Shown piece after piece: positions 25,514 to 33,482 of a stretch of DNA of 34,423 nt; position 1 is the first letter of the stretch, and every line of letters starts with the position of its first letter. The stretch is from Moraxella boevrei DSM 14165. Lineage in GTDB: Bacteria > Pseudomonadota > Gammaproteobacteria > Pseudomonadales > Moraxellaceae. The stretch spans positions 1 to 34,423 of the forward strand of contig NZ_KB903786.1 of NCBI RefSeq assembly GCF_000379845.1. Direction: 5' to 3'. Position numbers and translations under genes: made by a program. Below the pieces are notes generated by a model, which saw only the letters and a program-made list of their open reading frames with translations, made no database searches and had not been told where the DNA came from.

Positions 25514-25542
25514 ATTTTAGCACAAATAAAAATAATTATCAT
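25514..25542 (-). promoter_or_regulatory. Promoter of fhuCDB
   Basis: On the minus strand, TGCTAAAAT (25514-25522) is an extended -10 element. The -35 region at about 25537-25542 is poor and lies within the Fur-box-like site. The predicted leader is about 50 bases. Confidence 0.45.
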
Positions 25543-25546
25543 TGTT
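25528..25546. promoter_or_regulatory. Fur box of fhuCDB
   Basis: AAAAATAATTATCATTGTT matches the 19-bp Fur consensus at 13 positions by eye. It lies over the spacer and -35 region of the fhuC promoter, about 75 bases before the start codon. Confidence 0.6.
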
Positions 25547-25572
25547 ATTTGTTTGGTTTTGGCAATATTTTC

Positions 25573-25609
25573 AAAAAAAGTGCAACGATTTTTTCAGCGT
25601 TGCACTTTT
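25573..25609 (-). terminator. Rho-independent terminator of nnrS
   Basis: A perfect 12-bp stem, AAAAGTGCAACG and CGTTGCACTTTT, is followed on the minus strand by a T run, 28 bases after the nnrS stop. It also insulates the fhu promoter from nnrS transcription. Confidence 0.9.
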
Positions 25610-25637
25610 ATTTTTTGTGAATATTTTTTTGTAAAAA

Positions 25638-26879
25638 TTAACCAAACAACCCATCGGTTCTCGGACTTAACAAAATTTTAGCATAACTCACCACAAACAG
25701 CAAAAACGCCACAACCCAAAATCCCTGTGCAATGCCAAGCGACACAAAATAATGCTCAGGCATTGTCCAACCAATCACCACCCTTGACAGCCACGCCAGC
25801 ACCATACACCCAAAAATCGTTCCAACAATTTTTGGTGGGTTATGCACACTTCGCCCCGTATGACCCAGCGACACACGGCACATCATCGCCAACGTCATCA
25901 GCCCAACCCCTGCCAGCGATACAGCGTGCATCGCAATACTATGACTGACAAAACCCCACGGATAAATCGCTAACAACAAAAACCCTAACGCCATGCCAAA
26001 AAACGACAACCACAACGACCACAATAATGGACGAGACCAAATTTGTGGTAAATGCCAATTTTTTAAACGTAACAAATTTGCGACCGCAACCAAAACCGCC
26101 GAGACACTAACCAAGCAACGAGACCAACTCAATTGTGCCAAAAACACATCGCAAATAAAAAATACAAAAAAACTCAACAGGCTTAATTTATCCAAAAAAT
26201 CTGAATTTTTTACCCGATATACCACATCACCCCCTTCGGCAATGCCTCGCTCAATAAACATTGGCATCACTCGCCGACCAATGGTAAACACCACGCCGAT
26301 AATCAAATAAAATCCTGCTAACAAACTGCCTTGCATTAATTCTAAATTTTTGTTCGCCATGGCATAATAAAACAGCAACTGCCCAATCAAAAGAAATAAT
26401 AACTTTGCCACGATACCCATTTGGCGTTTTTGACGCACTTGGTAAATCGGTTTTATCACAAAAAAAGCAGTAAGTAGCCAAAAACCAAGGTCAAAAAATC
26501 CTGCCATTACAGTTAAACCATTGATTTGAATACCATTTATTAAATGGATTACCCTTGCTAACGCCCAAGGCAAAAATATCGCCAACAGCTTGTAACCGTA
26601 TGGCATCGGCTGATTTGTCCATGTTTTGACTGCCGTGAGCAAAAACCCTGCTATCAACGCCAAGCCATAGCCATAAATCATCTCATGCCCATGCCAATAA
26701 AATGGCGTAATTTGGCTAAGTGGGTCAAACATAAATTTAGTGGCAAAGGTGATGTGCGACCATTTTAGCATCGTTAAAATGGCAAAAATACCTGCAGATA
26801 AAAAGAAAATACGAAAGCCTAGATTTAGCACAGGGTGCGGTGATGATGGCGGCTTGCTGGGTAACTTAATGGTTTGCAT
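25638..26879 (-). CDS. nnrS: NnrS family membrane protein (nitric oxide stress)
   Basis: This 413-residue protein has about 12 predicted membrane helices. The conserved opening is NLGFRIFFLSAGIFAIL, followed by FYWHGHEMIYGYGLALIAGFLLTA, in which the WHGHEM histidines are the family's heme/metal motif. Other blocks are GRRVMPMF, HAVSLAGVGLMTLAMMCRVSLGHTGR and the C-terminal FW helix. NnrS proteins carry heme and copper and relieve nitrosative stress in denitrifying and pathogenic bacteria. The ATG at 26877-26879 is chosen for AAAAGG 6 bases upstream; the in-frame extension before it has no binding site. It has its own terminator and is transcribed alone. No clear NsrR or FNR site could be assigned upstream. 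Confidence 0.92.
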   Translation of the reverse strand: MQTIKLPSKPPSSPHPVLNLGFRIFFLSAGIFAILTMLKWSHITFATKFMFDPLSQITPFYWHGHEMIYGYGLALIAGFLLTAVKTWTNQPMPYGYKLLAIFLPWALARVIHLINGIQINGLTVMAGFFDLGFWLLTAFFVIKPIYQVRQKRQMGIVAKLLFLLIGQLLFYYAMANKNLELMQGSLLAGFYLIIGVVFTIGRRVMPMFIERGIAEGGDVVYRVKNSDFLDKLSLLSFFVFFICDVFLAQLSWSRCLVSVSAVLVAVANLLRLKNWHLPQIWSRPLLWSLWLSFFGMALGFLLLAIYPWGFVSHSIAMHAVSLAGVGLMTLAMMCRVSLGHTGRSVHNPPKIVGTIFGCMVLAWLSRVVIGWTMPEHYFVSLGIAQGFWVVAFLLFVVSYAKILLSPRTDGLFG

Positions 26880-27003
26880 ATCATACCTTTTAAATATATG
26901 TTTTAAAATACAAGTGTCTGAATGTGTTATAAACAATATAGTTTAGCGAATTTTTGCTAAAATAAAATAATTCTTTTGGCTTAAATGTTTTGATAACAAT
27001 AAA

Positions 27004-27020
27004 GGCGTAATCACTACGCC
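27004..27020 (-). terminator. Short terminator of ribH-nusB
   Basis: GGCGTA pairs with TACGCC around a 5-base loop (one more G-C pair is possible). On the minus strand it is followed by TTTATTGTT. It lies 23 bases after the nusB stop. Confidence 0.55.
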
Positions 27021-27043
27021 CCTATTTCCAATCTTCTGTTTTT

Positions 27044-27574
27044 TTAACCTTCTGTTTTCTTTTGAGATTGTCTCAAATCTGTCTGTACTTCAGGGTCTCT
27101 TAGCTGTTTTGCCAACTTATCCATAACCACATGAATGAGTTTATGCCCATCGGTTGAACCAAAATGGGTATTTAACTGAATGGCTTCATCTATCACGACT
27201 TTGTAAGGAATTTCTAAACGATATTTTAACTCATACAAACCAACCAACAACACCGCTTGTTCCACTTTATCCAAACGACTCCAAGGACGGTCAAGATTTT
27301 CATCAATAAAATCAATCAGCTCTTCATTTTGTGCAATGATTTTACTCAACAATTCATGATAATAACCCAAATGCACGGTATGCATCGCATTTTGTGCCCG
27401 TGTGTAAGCTTCAATCTCGTGAGCCGAATTGTTACTCACAAGCCACTCATACAAGCCTTGCACGGTAAAACGACGAGCCTTGCGAATGGCAGTCAAACTG
27501 GTTTTATAATGCACTGCTTGTGGTTGATTTTCAGAATTTTGTTGGTTTTTTTGTGAACTTTCAACGTCTAACAT
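27044..27574 (-). CDS. nusB: Transcription antitermination factor NusB
   Basis: This 176-residue RNA-binding protein joins NusE at boxA RNA in antitermination of ribosomal RNA operons. The all-helical core shows the family marks: [15 protein letters not shown] near residues 33-47 (arginine-rich helix), [56 protein letters not shown]. The N-terminal 25 residues are an extra hydrophilic, Asn/Gln-rich tail. The ATG lies 3 bases after the ribH stop with only a weak binding site, so the genes are translationally coupled, as in many proteobacteria. Confidence 0.95.
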   Translation of the reverse strand: MLDVESSQKNQQNSENQPQAVHYKTSLTAIRKARRFTVQGLYEWLVSNNSAHEIEAYTRAQNAMHTVHLGYYHELLSKIIAQNEELIDFIDENLDRPWSRLDKVEQAVLLVGLYELKYRLEIPYKVVIDEAIQLNTHFGSTDGHKLIHVVMDKLAKQLRDPEVQTDLRQSQKKTEG

Positions 27575-27577
27575 AGA

Positions 27578-28081
27578 TTACTCAACCGCAATTTGATTTA
27601 AAACATTAATCATTTCTAAAGCCGTCACTGCTGCTTCCGAGCCTTTGTTGCCCGCTTTTGTGCCAGAACGCTCAATAGCTTGCTCAATGCTGTCTGTCGT
27701 CAAAATCGCATTAATCACAGGAATATCATAATCTAAGCTCACCGCTCCCAAACCTTTTGCCGACTCGCCTGCAACAAAATCAAAATGTGGCGTGCTACCA
27801 CGAATAACCGCACCCAATCCGATAATCGCATCAAATTTATCACTTTCTGCCAAACGTGCAGCCGCCAAAGGCATCTCCCACGCCCCTGGAACACGCACCA
27901 CGGTAATGTTACGACCCGCCACACCATGACGAATCAGCGTGTCAATCGCCCCACCTACCAAGCTCTCTACCACAAAACTGTTAAAACGTGCGACCACCAA
28001 GCCGATACGAACGGTTTCATTTTGGTGTAAATCACCATTGATATGTTGGACTTGAGCCAATTCTACTTGAACATTTGCCAT
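27578..28081 (-). CDS. ribH: 6,7-dimethyl-8-ribityllumazine synthase
   Basis: This 167-residue enzyme of riboflavin synthesis condenses 5-amino-6-ribitylamino-uracil with 3,4-dihydroxybutanone phosphate to lumazine. The family blocks are intact: [19 protein letters not shown] (about 26-44), [32 protein letters not shown] with the catalytic histidine in TPHFD, and GNKGSEAA. It is the first gene of a ribH-nusB pair. The ATG at 28079-28081 follows AAGGTAACG. No FMN riboswitch-like structure was recognised in the 40 bases before it. Confidence 0.97.
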   Translation of the reverse strand: MANVQVELAQVQHINGDLHQNETVRIGLVVARFNSFVVESLVGGAIDTLIRHGVAGRNITVVRVPGAWEMPLAAARLAESDKFDAIIGLGAVIRGSTPHFDFVAGESAKGLGAVSLDYDIPVINAILTTDSIEQAIERSGTKAGNKGSEAAVTALEMINVLNQIAVE

Positions 28082-28121
28082 AATCGTTACCTTAATTTAT
28101 TTTGTCAAAAATTTATCCGCT

Positions 28122-28130
28122 ATTATACCA
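28122..28130 (-). promoter_or_regulatory. Extended -10 promoter of ribH-nusB
   Basis: TGGTATAAT on the minus strand is an exact extended -10 match. The -35 region is weak. The leader would be about 35 bases, too short for a riboswitch. Confidence 0.6.
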
Positions 28131-28212
28131 TTTTTTTGGCAAAAAATCTGAAAAAACTGCAATAAAACGATGAAAAAAAACAAAAAAGTCTTTATTTAAA
28201 TATTTTATTTAA

Positions 28213-28341
28213 ATATTTTGTTACAATTTAAGGATAAAAATAAAATTTAGTTGATTAATTTTAAAAAACTAGCAAAAAATTATACAAAAAAAATAAAATC
28301 TTAAAATTTGATTGAAAAATCAACATATTTTGTTACAATTT
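28213..28341. repeat. 17-bp direct repeat pair upstream of the EamA gene
   Basis: ATATTTTGTTACAATTT occurs at 28213-28229 and again at 28325-28341, 112 bases apart. Just before the first copy a 13-bp unit (TTTATTTAAATAT) is duplicated in tandem (28191-28216). The second 17-mer contains the -10 box of the predicted eamA promoter, so the first may be a duplicated promoter remnant. Confidence 0.6.
28312..28339 (+). promoter_or_regulatory. Promoter of the EamA transporter gene
   Basis: TTGAAA (28312-28317), a 16-base spacer and TACAAT (28334-28339) lie 35 bases before the start codon. Confidence 0.5.
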
Positions 28342-28374
28342 CACATTTAAAAAAAATTACTCAACAGGAAATCT

Positions 28375-29235
28375 ATGTTATACCTTTGCCTTGCCGTTTT
28401 TTGTAGCGTCAGTGTGTCACTATTGCTCAAATTTCTGCGACAACGTCAGCTTGATATGCGTCAAACCATTTTACTCGGCTACCCTACGGCGTGTTTTTTG
28501 ACGTTGCTTTTGTTAAAGCCTGACTTTAGCCAACTAAGCAATGTTTTGCAAAATCACTCCGTTAGTTTAACCATCATATTGACGTTGGGCGTATTGTTGC
28601 CAAGCGTTTTTGTGATTTTGGGTAAAGCGATTGAAACCTCTGGGGTGATTTTGACTGATGCTTGCCAACGTTTATCCTTGATTTTGCCGATTATTGCTAG
28701 CGTATTGATTTTTGGCGAAACCATTGGCGGACAAAAATCGCTTGGGATTGGTTTGGCTTTTTTAGCGTTAATCGCTCTTTTGTTCAAAAAATCAGACCAT
28801 TCAACCAAAAATTTTAACCATAAAAACAATTATTTATGGCTAGTCGGTGTTTGGCTTGGCTATGGCGTGATAGATATTTTGTTTAAACAAGTAGCAAAAC
28901 AAGGCAGTTCATTTCCTGTTACTTTGTTGGTGAGTTTTGGCTTGGCATTTGTTGGGTTACTCGTGTATTTAGTAGCAAAAAAAACAGCTTGGAAGGGTGA
29001 AAGTTTGGCTTGGGGCTTGCTACTAGGCGTGTTAAATATGGGCAATATTTATGCTTATATTAAGGCTCATCAAGCCTTATCTGAAACCCCCAGTTTGGTA
29101 TTTACAGGTATGAATGTGGGCGTAATAACGGTGGCGAGTTTAGCAGGTTTTGCCTTATTTGGCGAGCGGTTAAGCAAAATGAATGCGGTGGGCGTTGGCT
29201 TGGCGATTTTGAGTGTGATTGTTTTGTTTTTTTAA
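28375..29235 (+). CDS. EamA-type (drug/metabolite) transporter
   Basis: This 286-residue inner-membrane protein has about ten hydrophobic helices in two repeated halves of five, the EamA/DMT layout. Each half ends in an ALAFLALIALLF- or VGLAILSVIVLFF-type helix after a conserved FGE(T/R) turn (VLIFGETIGG at about 112-121; ALFGERLSKM at about 261-270). Such proteins export metabolites, amino acids or sugars, and the substrate cannot be predicted. The ATG at 28375 follows CAGGAA. It is transcribed alone and converges on the next gene with only 18 bases between the stops and no obvious terminator. Confidence 0.88.
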   Translation: MLYLCLAVFCSVSVSLLLKFLRQRQLDMRQTILLGYPTACFLTLLLLKPDFSQLSNVLQNHSVSLTIILTLGVLLPSVFVILGKAIETSGVILTDACQRLSLILPIIASVLIFGETIGGQKSLGIGLAFLALIALLFKKSDHSTKNFNHKNNYLWLVGVWLGYGVIDILFKQVAKQGSSFPVTLLVSFGLAFVGLLVYLVAKKTAWKGESLAWGLLLGVLNMGNIYAYIKAHQALSETPSLVFTGMNVGVITVASLAGFALFGERLSKMNAVGVGLAILSVIVLFF

Positions 29236-29253
29236 TCAATTATTTTAATAAAA

Positions 29254-30342
29254 TTATGAATTATTTTCCCGTTGCATATCCATTGCTTTGCCTTCTTGCA
29301 AACCTTCGGTAATCGTAGTGAGCGACTCAGCATGGTCGTCTGGTGTTGCTTCAGGTTCGGGTTGTTCGTGTTTGGTTTCGGGTTCGTATTGCAACGTTGT
29401 CAACACAGGAAAGTGATCAGAGCCAATATGTGGCATACGCTTCATCGCCACAAACGTAAAATAATTGCTATGAAAAACATGGTCTAACGCCCATCGCAAA
29501 AACGGTAAATCGGCATGAAAAGTATTAATAAAATGTCGCCCAATGCGTGGGTCTAGCAAGCCTGAAATTCGCTGAAACATCTTGGTGGTATGCGACCATG
29601 CCACATCATTTAAATCTCCTGCCACTATTACAGTATCTTGGACATCAATGTATCGCCCCAACATCAACAGCTCAGCATCACGGGTCACTGATTTGTCTGC
29701 TTCCGTCGGGCTTGGTGGCATGGGGTGCAAACAATATAGCCAAATTACCTTACCCATATCCAATCGCACTTGGGTGTGAATGGACGGAATATCGCCCACC
29801 ACCAAATAATGCACTTGCGGATTAATCAATTCCAGTTTGGAATATAAATGCATACCGTATAAATTATCCAACGGCACTTTGACTGTATACGGATAATCAG
29901 GCTCAATCTCGCTTAACGCCTGCTCCCAAGCGGTATCACTCTCAAGGGTAAGTAAAATATCTGGCTGATGTTGTTTGACCAAATTTATCAACGCTTGTTT
30001 GTTTTCATTGGGCGTTAGAACATTAGAAACCAGCAAAGTAATCCGATGGGCATCAGGTTTTTCTACCGCAGTTTGTACTTGTTTTTTCCACAAAAATGTA
30101 TAAGGCAACACCATGTACAACTGTAAACTTAATGCCAAACCCAAACCAACCGCCCAAGCAAACGTTGTCCAATCCTGCCAGTCTGCCAAAACAATTAATC
30201 CAAACAATACAAAAAATCCAATAAAAATCAACTGAATGCGGGGGAAATCAGCCACTCGCACCCACCAGTAAAAACTGGGGATAAACGACCACATCGTTGC
30301 AAATATCACCAAGCCTGCTAAAATTTCAACCAACAATAACAT
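29254..30342 (-). CDS. Membrane-anchored endonuclease/exonuclease/phosphatase-family protein
   Basis: This is a 362-residue protein. Three N-terminal helices (about residues 2-20, 38-57 and 63-84) anchor an EEP domain (about 100-325). Fold marks are VSNVL followed by LLTLESDTAWE (metal-binding Glu), HTQVRLDMGK, the GDLNDVAWS motif with catalytic Asp/Asn, LDHVFHSN and HIGSDHFPVL with the catalytic His near the end. The order (three N-terminal helices, then EEP) matches membrane-tethered hydrolases whose substrate could be nucleic acid, phospholipid or another phosphodiester. The C-terminal tail (about 328-362) is acidic and Pro/Glu-rich. Only a weak ribosome binding site (GGGTGA) precedes the ATG. 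Confidence 0.85.
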   Translation of the reverse strand: MLLLVEILAGLVIFATMWSFIPSFYWWVRVADFPRIQLIFIGFFVLFGLIVLADWQDWTTFAWAVGLGLALSLQLYMVLPYTFLWKKQVQTAVEKPDAHRITLLVSNVLTPNENKQALINLVKQHQPDILLTLESDTAWEQALSEIEPDYPYTVKVPLDNLYGMHLYSKLELINPQVHYLVVGDIPSIHTQVRLDMGKVIWLYCLHPMPPSPTEADKSVTRDAELLMLGRYIDVQDTVIVAGDLNDVAWSHTTKMFQRISGLLDPRIGRHFINTFHADLPFLRWALDHVFHSNYFTFVAMKRMPHIGSDHFPVLTTLQYEPETKHEQPEPEATPDDHAESLTTITEGLQEGKAMDMQRENNS

Positions 30343-30635
30343 TCAATTTTTTCACCCATTTTGCTAAGTTTTTTAAAGATTGTTTAAGAATTTTTTATCA
30401 ATTTTGGCACAATTTGCAAAATTGCTAATTAAATAATGCCAAAAAATATCATAATACGCCAGTTTTGCCAAAATTTACACCAAAAAATCGTGTCAAATTG
30501 TCATCAATAACCAATCATAACAATTTCAACGCTAATTACCAAAAAAATTTCACTTGCAAATTACACAAAAACAAGGCAAGCTACACAGTTGCTATTTTAT
30601 TTTTTCGATTTTATTAAAAAAATGAAGGTATCGTT

Positions 30636-31781
30636 ATGAGCAATGTTTTAAAAGACAATCCAACAGTAGGTTTAGTCGGTTGGCGTGGTATGGTCGGCTC
30701 TGTGTTAATGGAACGGATGTTGGCAGAAGGTGATTTTGATGGCATTACGCCTGTGTTTTTTTCAACCAGTAATGCAGGTGGCGATGCACCAACCTTTGAC
30801 AAACTGGGCAAAAGTGAGTTAAAAGATGCCAATGATATCCAAGAATTAGCAAAATGCGATGTGATTATCACCTGCCAAGGTGGCGACTATACCAAAGCGG
30901 TGCATCAGCCACTGCGTGATAGCGGTTGGACAGGTTATTGGATTGATGCAGCAAGCTCGCTACGAATGGCAGACCACAGTATTATCGTGCTAGACCCTGT
31001 CAATCGTGATGTGATTGATAAAGCCATCGCCAAAGGTCAAAAAGATTTTATCGGTGGTAATTGTACGGTGAGCTTAATGCTCATGGCGATTGGCGAATTA
31101 TTCCGCCGTGACTGGGTAGAATGGGTGTCTGCCATGACTTACCAAGCGGCTAGCGGTGCAGGGGCGAACAATATGCGTGAGCTTATCAAAGGCATGGGCT
31201 ATATCCATGATGGTGTGGCAGACGAGTTGAACAATCCCGCAGGGGCGATTTTAGACATTGACCGCAAGGTCGCCGAGTTACAACGCTCAGGCGAATTTCC
31301 AAAACAATATTTTGGAGCTCCACTGGCAGGTAGCTTAATTCCGTACATTGACGTGCAACTTGACAACGGTCAATCCAAAGAAGAATGGAAAGGTTTGGTT
31401 GAAACCAATAAAATTTTGGGCAATAGCGATGACAACCACGTGAAAATTGACGGTGTGTGCGTGCGTATCGGAGCAATGCGTTGCCATTCACAGGGTTTAA
31501 CAATTAAACTCAAGAAAAATATCCCATTAGAAGAAATTGAAAATGCGTTAAAAACAAGCGGTAATGAGTGGCTTGATGTCGTGGAAAACGAAAAATCTGC
31601 TTCCGTTGACCGTTTGACCCCTGTTGCCGTCACAGGCACGCTAAAAGTGGCTGTCGGTCGTTTGCGTAAAATGAATTTGGGTGATGAATATTTAACGGCC
31701 TTTACCGTTGGTGACCAACTTTTGTGGGGTGCAGCTGAGCCACTACGCAGAACACTTGCTATTTTGCGTGGTAAGTTATAA
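30636..31781 (+). CDS. asd: Aspartate-semialdehyde dehydrogenase
   Basis: This 381-residue NADP-dependent enzyme converts aspartyl phosphate to aspartate semialdehyde for lysine, threonine, methionine and diaminopimelate synthesis. Visible are the nucleotide loop GWRGMVGS (15-22), active-site Cys143 in [26 protein letters not shown], and Arg277/His284 in [13 protein letters not shown]. The sequence type and length are those of the gammaproteobacterial Asd. The ATG follows GAAGG. It is transcribed alone, with a strong terminator after it. A lysine riboswitch was looked for in the 290-base upstream gap and none was seen. Confidence 0.96.
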   Translation: MSNVLKDNPTVGLVGWRGMVGSVLMERMLAEGDFDGITPVFFSTSNAGGDAPTFDKLGKSELKDANDIQELAKCDVIITCQGGDYTKAVHQPLRDSGWTGYWIDAASSLRMADHSIIVLDPVNRDVIDKAIAKGQKDFIGGNCTVSLMLMAIGELFRRDWVEWVSAMTYQAASGAGANNMRELIKGMGYIHDGVADELNNPAGAILDIDRKVAELQRSGEFPKQYFGAPLAGSLIPYIDVQLDNGQSKEEWKGLVETNKILGNSDDNHVKIDGVCVRIGAMRCHSQGLTIKLKKNIPLEEIENALKTSGNEWLDVVENEKSASVDRLTPVAVTGTLKVAVGRLRKMNLGDEYLTAFTVGDQLLWGAAEPLRRTLAILRGKL

Positions 31782-31823
31782 ACTATGACACAATTTTTTA
31801 GCATTTTGTAACCAAAGTGTAAA

Positions 31824-31850
31824 AAAACACGTCAAAATCTGACGTGTTTT
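31824..31850 (+). terminator. Rho-independent terminator of asd
   Basis: A perfect 11-bp stem, AAAACACGTCA and TGACGTGTTTT, with a 5-base loop ends in Ts, 42 bases after the asd stop. Confidence 0.9.
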
Positions 31851-31931
31851 GTCACGTTGTCAAAAAAATGTTGTTTTATCCGACAAAAGTGCCGTTATAA
31901 AACAATTATACTAGCAATTTATCGCAAATTT

Positions 31932-31940
31932 TGCTATAAA
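31932..31940 (+). promoter_or_regulatory. Candidate extended -10 promoter of fimV
   Basis: TGCTATAAA fits the extended -10 pattern; the -35 candidate TAGCAA is weak. The leader would be about 60 bases. Confidence 0.4.
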
Positions 31941-32006
31941 GGCACTTAATTTATAGATGACAGACACTTACTGTTACACATATTTACTTTCGGCAAGGAT
32001 TTTGTT

Positions 32007-33425
32007 ATGTCTTGGCAAAAACGCTCTATTAAACTTATTTTAGGTTTACCGCTTTCGTTACCGATTATTTCGTACGCGGTAAACATTGGTGACACCTATG
32101 TTCAATCGCAACAAAATCAGCCATTGAACGCGACGATTAATGTTACCGATGTTGACCCTGCTGACTTTTCGGTAAAAGTTGCCAATCCTGACACGTATCG
32201 TCAATTGGGTTTGTCAAAGGATACCGACATTAACGTGCGTTTTGAACCGACCAGTAGCAATGGTGGTAAAATCGTGATGACAACCACGCAACCTGTGGCA
32301 AGTCCGTTTACCGACGTGGTGTTGGATATTAACAATAAAGGCGATGTCAAAACTTTGCCAAAAACCTTGCTCATGCCAATTGACAATTCACAAGCCATTA
32401 TTACCCAATCAGAGACATCTCTTGTAGAAATTGAACCTGCTCCAATTGTAGTTGGACAAGACAATCAAGTGCAACTACCTAGCGTAAGTGCTGAGCCAAC
32501 CGTTGTTGAAGAGCCGATTATTACGGCAACTCCTAGCGTTGAGCAATTGGCGATAGATACCCCTGAAATCACGCCACCTATTCAAACAGCAACCGTTGAA
32601 CCATTGGTAGAAAAAACCTTAAACGCAGAACGTACCAACCATTTGGTAGTAGAAGAAAAACGTTTGGTCTATCCTGCAGGTGCAACCCCTGCTCCGCTCC
32701 CACCGTTAACAGAGCAACCGATAGCCCCACTACAAACTCAAGACAAACCAACGACAGCAGACGAAGTATCTGTTGCTACTACGACTGATAATACCGCCCA
32801 AACGGACGGCAGCACAGTGACTTACGTCATTCAGCGTAATGACAACCTTTGGACGATTGCCAATCAGCTTGCCAAACAAAACAACAAAAACGTCAACGAT
32901 GTGATGAAAGAAATCGTTGAAGCTAACCCAACGGCATTTAAAAATAATGACCCAAGCAAGTTGCAAGTTAACGCAGAACTTGAAATTCCAAAATACGAAG
33001 TGATGCCGTCACAACTCGGGGCAAAATTGGCAAATGAAGCTCGTCAAACTGCCAAAAAACAAACAACCGCTAAAAAATCTAGCAAAAAAGATAGTTACAA
33101 AGCGACTAAACCAAAACATACCACAACTACTGTCAAAAAACAGACGGTGAAAAAACCGACTACCCGTAAAAAGAGCGAAATGCAAATTATTGCACCAAGC
33201 CAAACAGCAGGCTCAGCCCAAGGTAGCAAAAAAGGCAGTAATCAAGGCTCAGGCACAGTCCCAGTGGTGAATCAAGTCCAACAAAAACGCCAAGCCACTG
33301 CCCAAAAAGCATCAAAGGTTAGCTCGCTTAACCAAAGTTTAATGGATGCAGAAAAACGCTTAAAAATGCAAAACGCAAAATTGGCACAACTTGAACAACG
33401 TTTAAAAGAATTGAACAAAAAATAA
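32007..33425 (+). CDS. fimV: FimV N-terminal half: secreted LysM protein
   Basis: This 472-residue protein of the FimV/HubP polar-landmark family organises type IV pili and the cell pole. A signal peptide (about 1-24, ending ISYA) is followed by the FimV N-terminal domain (25-128: VNIGDTYVQSQQNQPLNATI, then VRFEP and MPIDNS). A Pro/Thr/Glu-rich linker precedes a LysM peptidoglycan-binding domain (about 272-328, TYVIQRNDNLWTIANQL to LEIP). A lysine-rich stretch (about 345-390) and a short C-terminal coiled coil (about 440-472) end the chain. Classical FimV continues from here into a transmembrane helix and cytoplasmic domain. This protein stops without one, and the missing part is encoded by the next gene. 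The ATG follows AAGGA. Confidence 0.88.
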   Translation: MSWQKRSIKLILGLPLSLPIISYAVNIGDTYVQSQQNQPLNATINVTDVDPADFSVKVANPDTYRQLGLSKDTDINVRFEPTSSNGGKIVMTTTQPVASPFTDVVLDINNKGDVKTLPKTLLMPIDNSQAIITQSETSLVEIEPAPIVVGQDNQVQLPSVSAEPTVVEEPIITATPSVEQLAIDTPEITPPIQTATVEPLVEKTLNAERTNHLVVEEKRLVYPAGATPAPLPPLTEQPIAPLQTQDKPTTADEVSVATTTDNTAQTDGSTVTYVIQRNDNLWTIANQLAKQNNKNVNDVMKEIVEANPTAFKNNDPSKLQVNAELEIPKYEVMPSQLGAKLANEARQTAKKQTTAKKSSKKDSYKATKPKHTTTTVKKQTVKKPTTRKKSEMQIIAPSQTAGSAQGSKKGSNQGSGTVPVVNQVQQKRQATAQKASKVSSLNQSLMDAEKRLKMQNAKLAQLEQRLKELNKK

Positions 33426-33482
33426 ACGATTTTAAACTTTTATTTCATAATGATATAAAAAAATATAAATGAGGAGATAGGC

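Noticed and set aside
26880-27043. NsrR- or FNR-like operator before nnrS
   Set aside because: AT-rich half-sites are present, but no palindrome close enough to either consensus could be defended.
28082-28374. FMN riboswitch before ribH
   Set aside because: The predicted leader is about 35 bases and no RFN-element segments are visible.
30343-30635. Lysine riboswitch before asd
   Set aside because: The gap is AT-rich without the conserved helices; only weak promoter-like words and a TTTGCCAAA motif are seen.
33426-33482. Possibility that the fimV break is a simple frameshift
   Set aside because: Both halves lie in the same frame, and two in-frame stops plus a strong new ribosome binding site separate them, so a single-base indel does not explain it.
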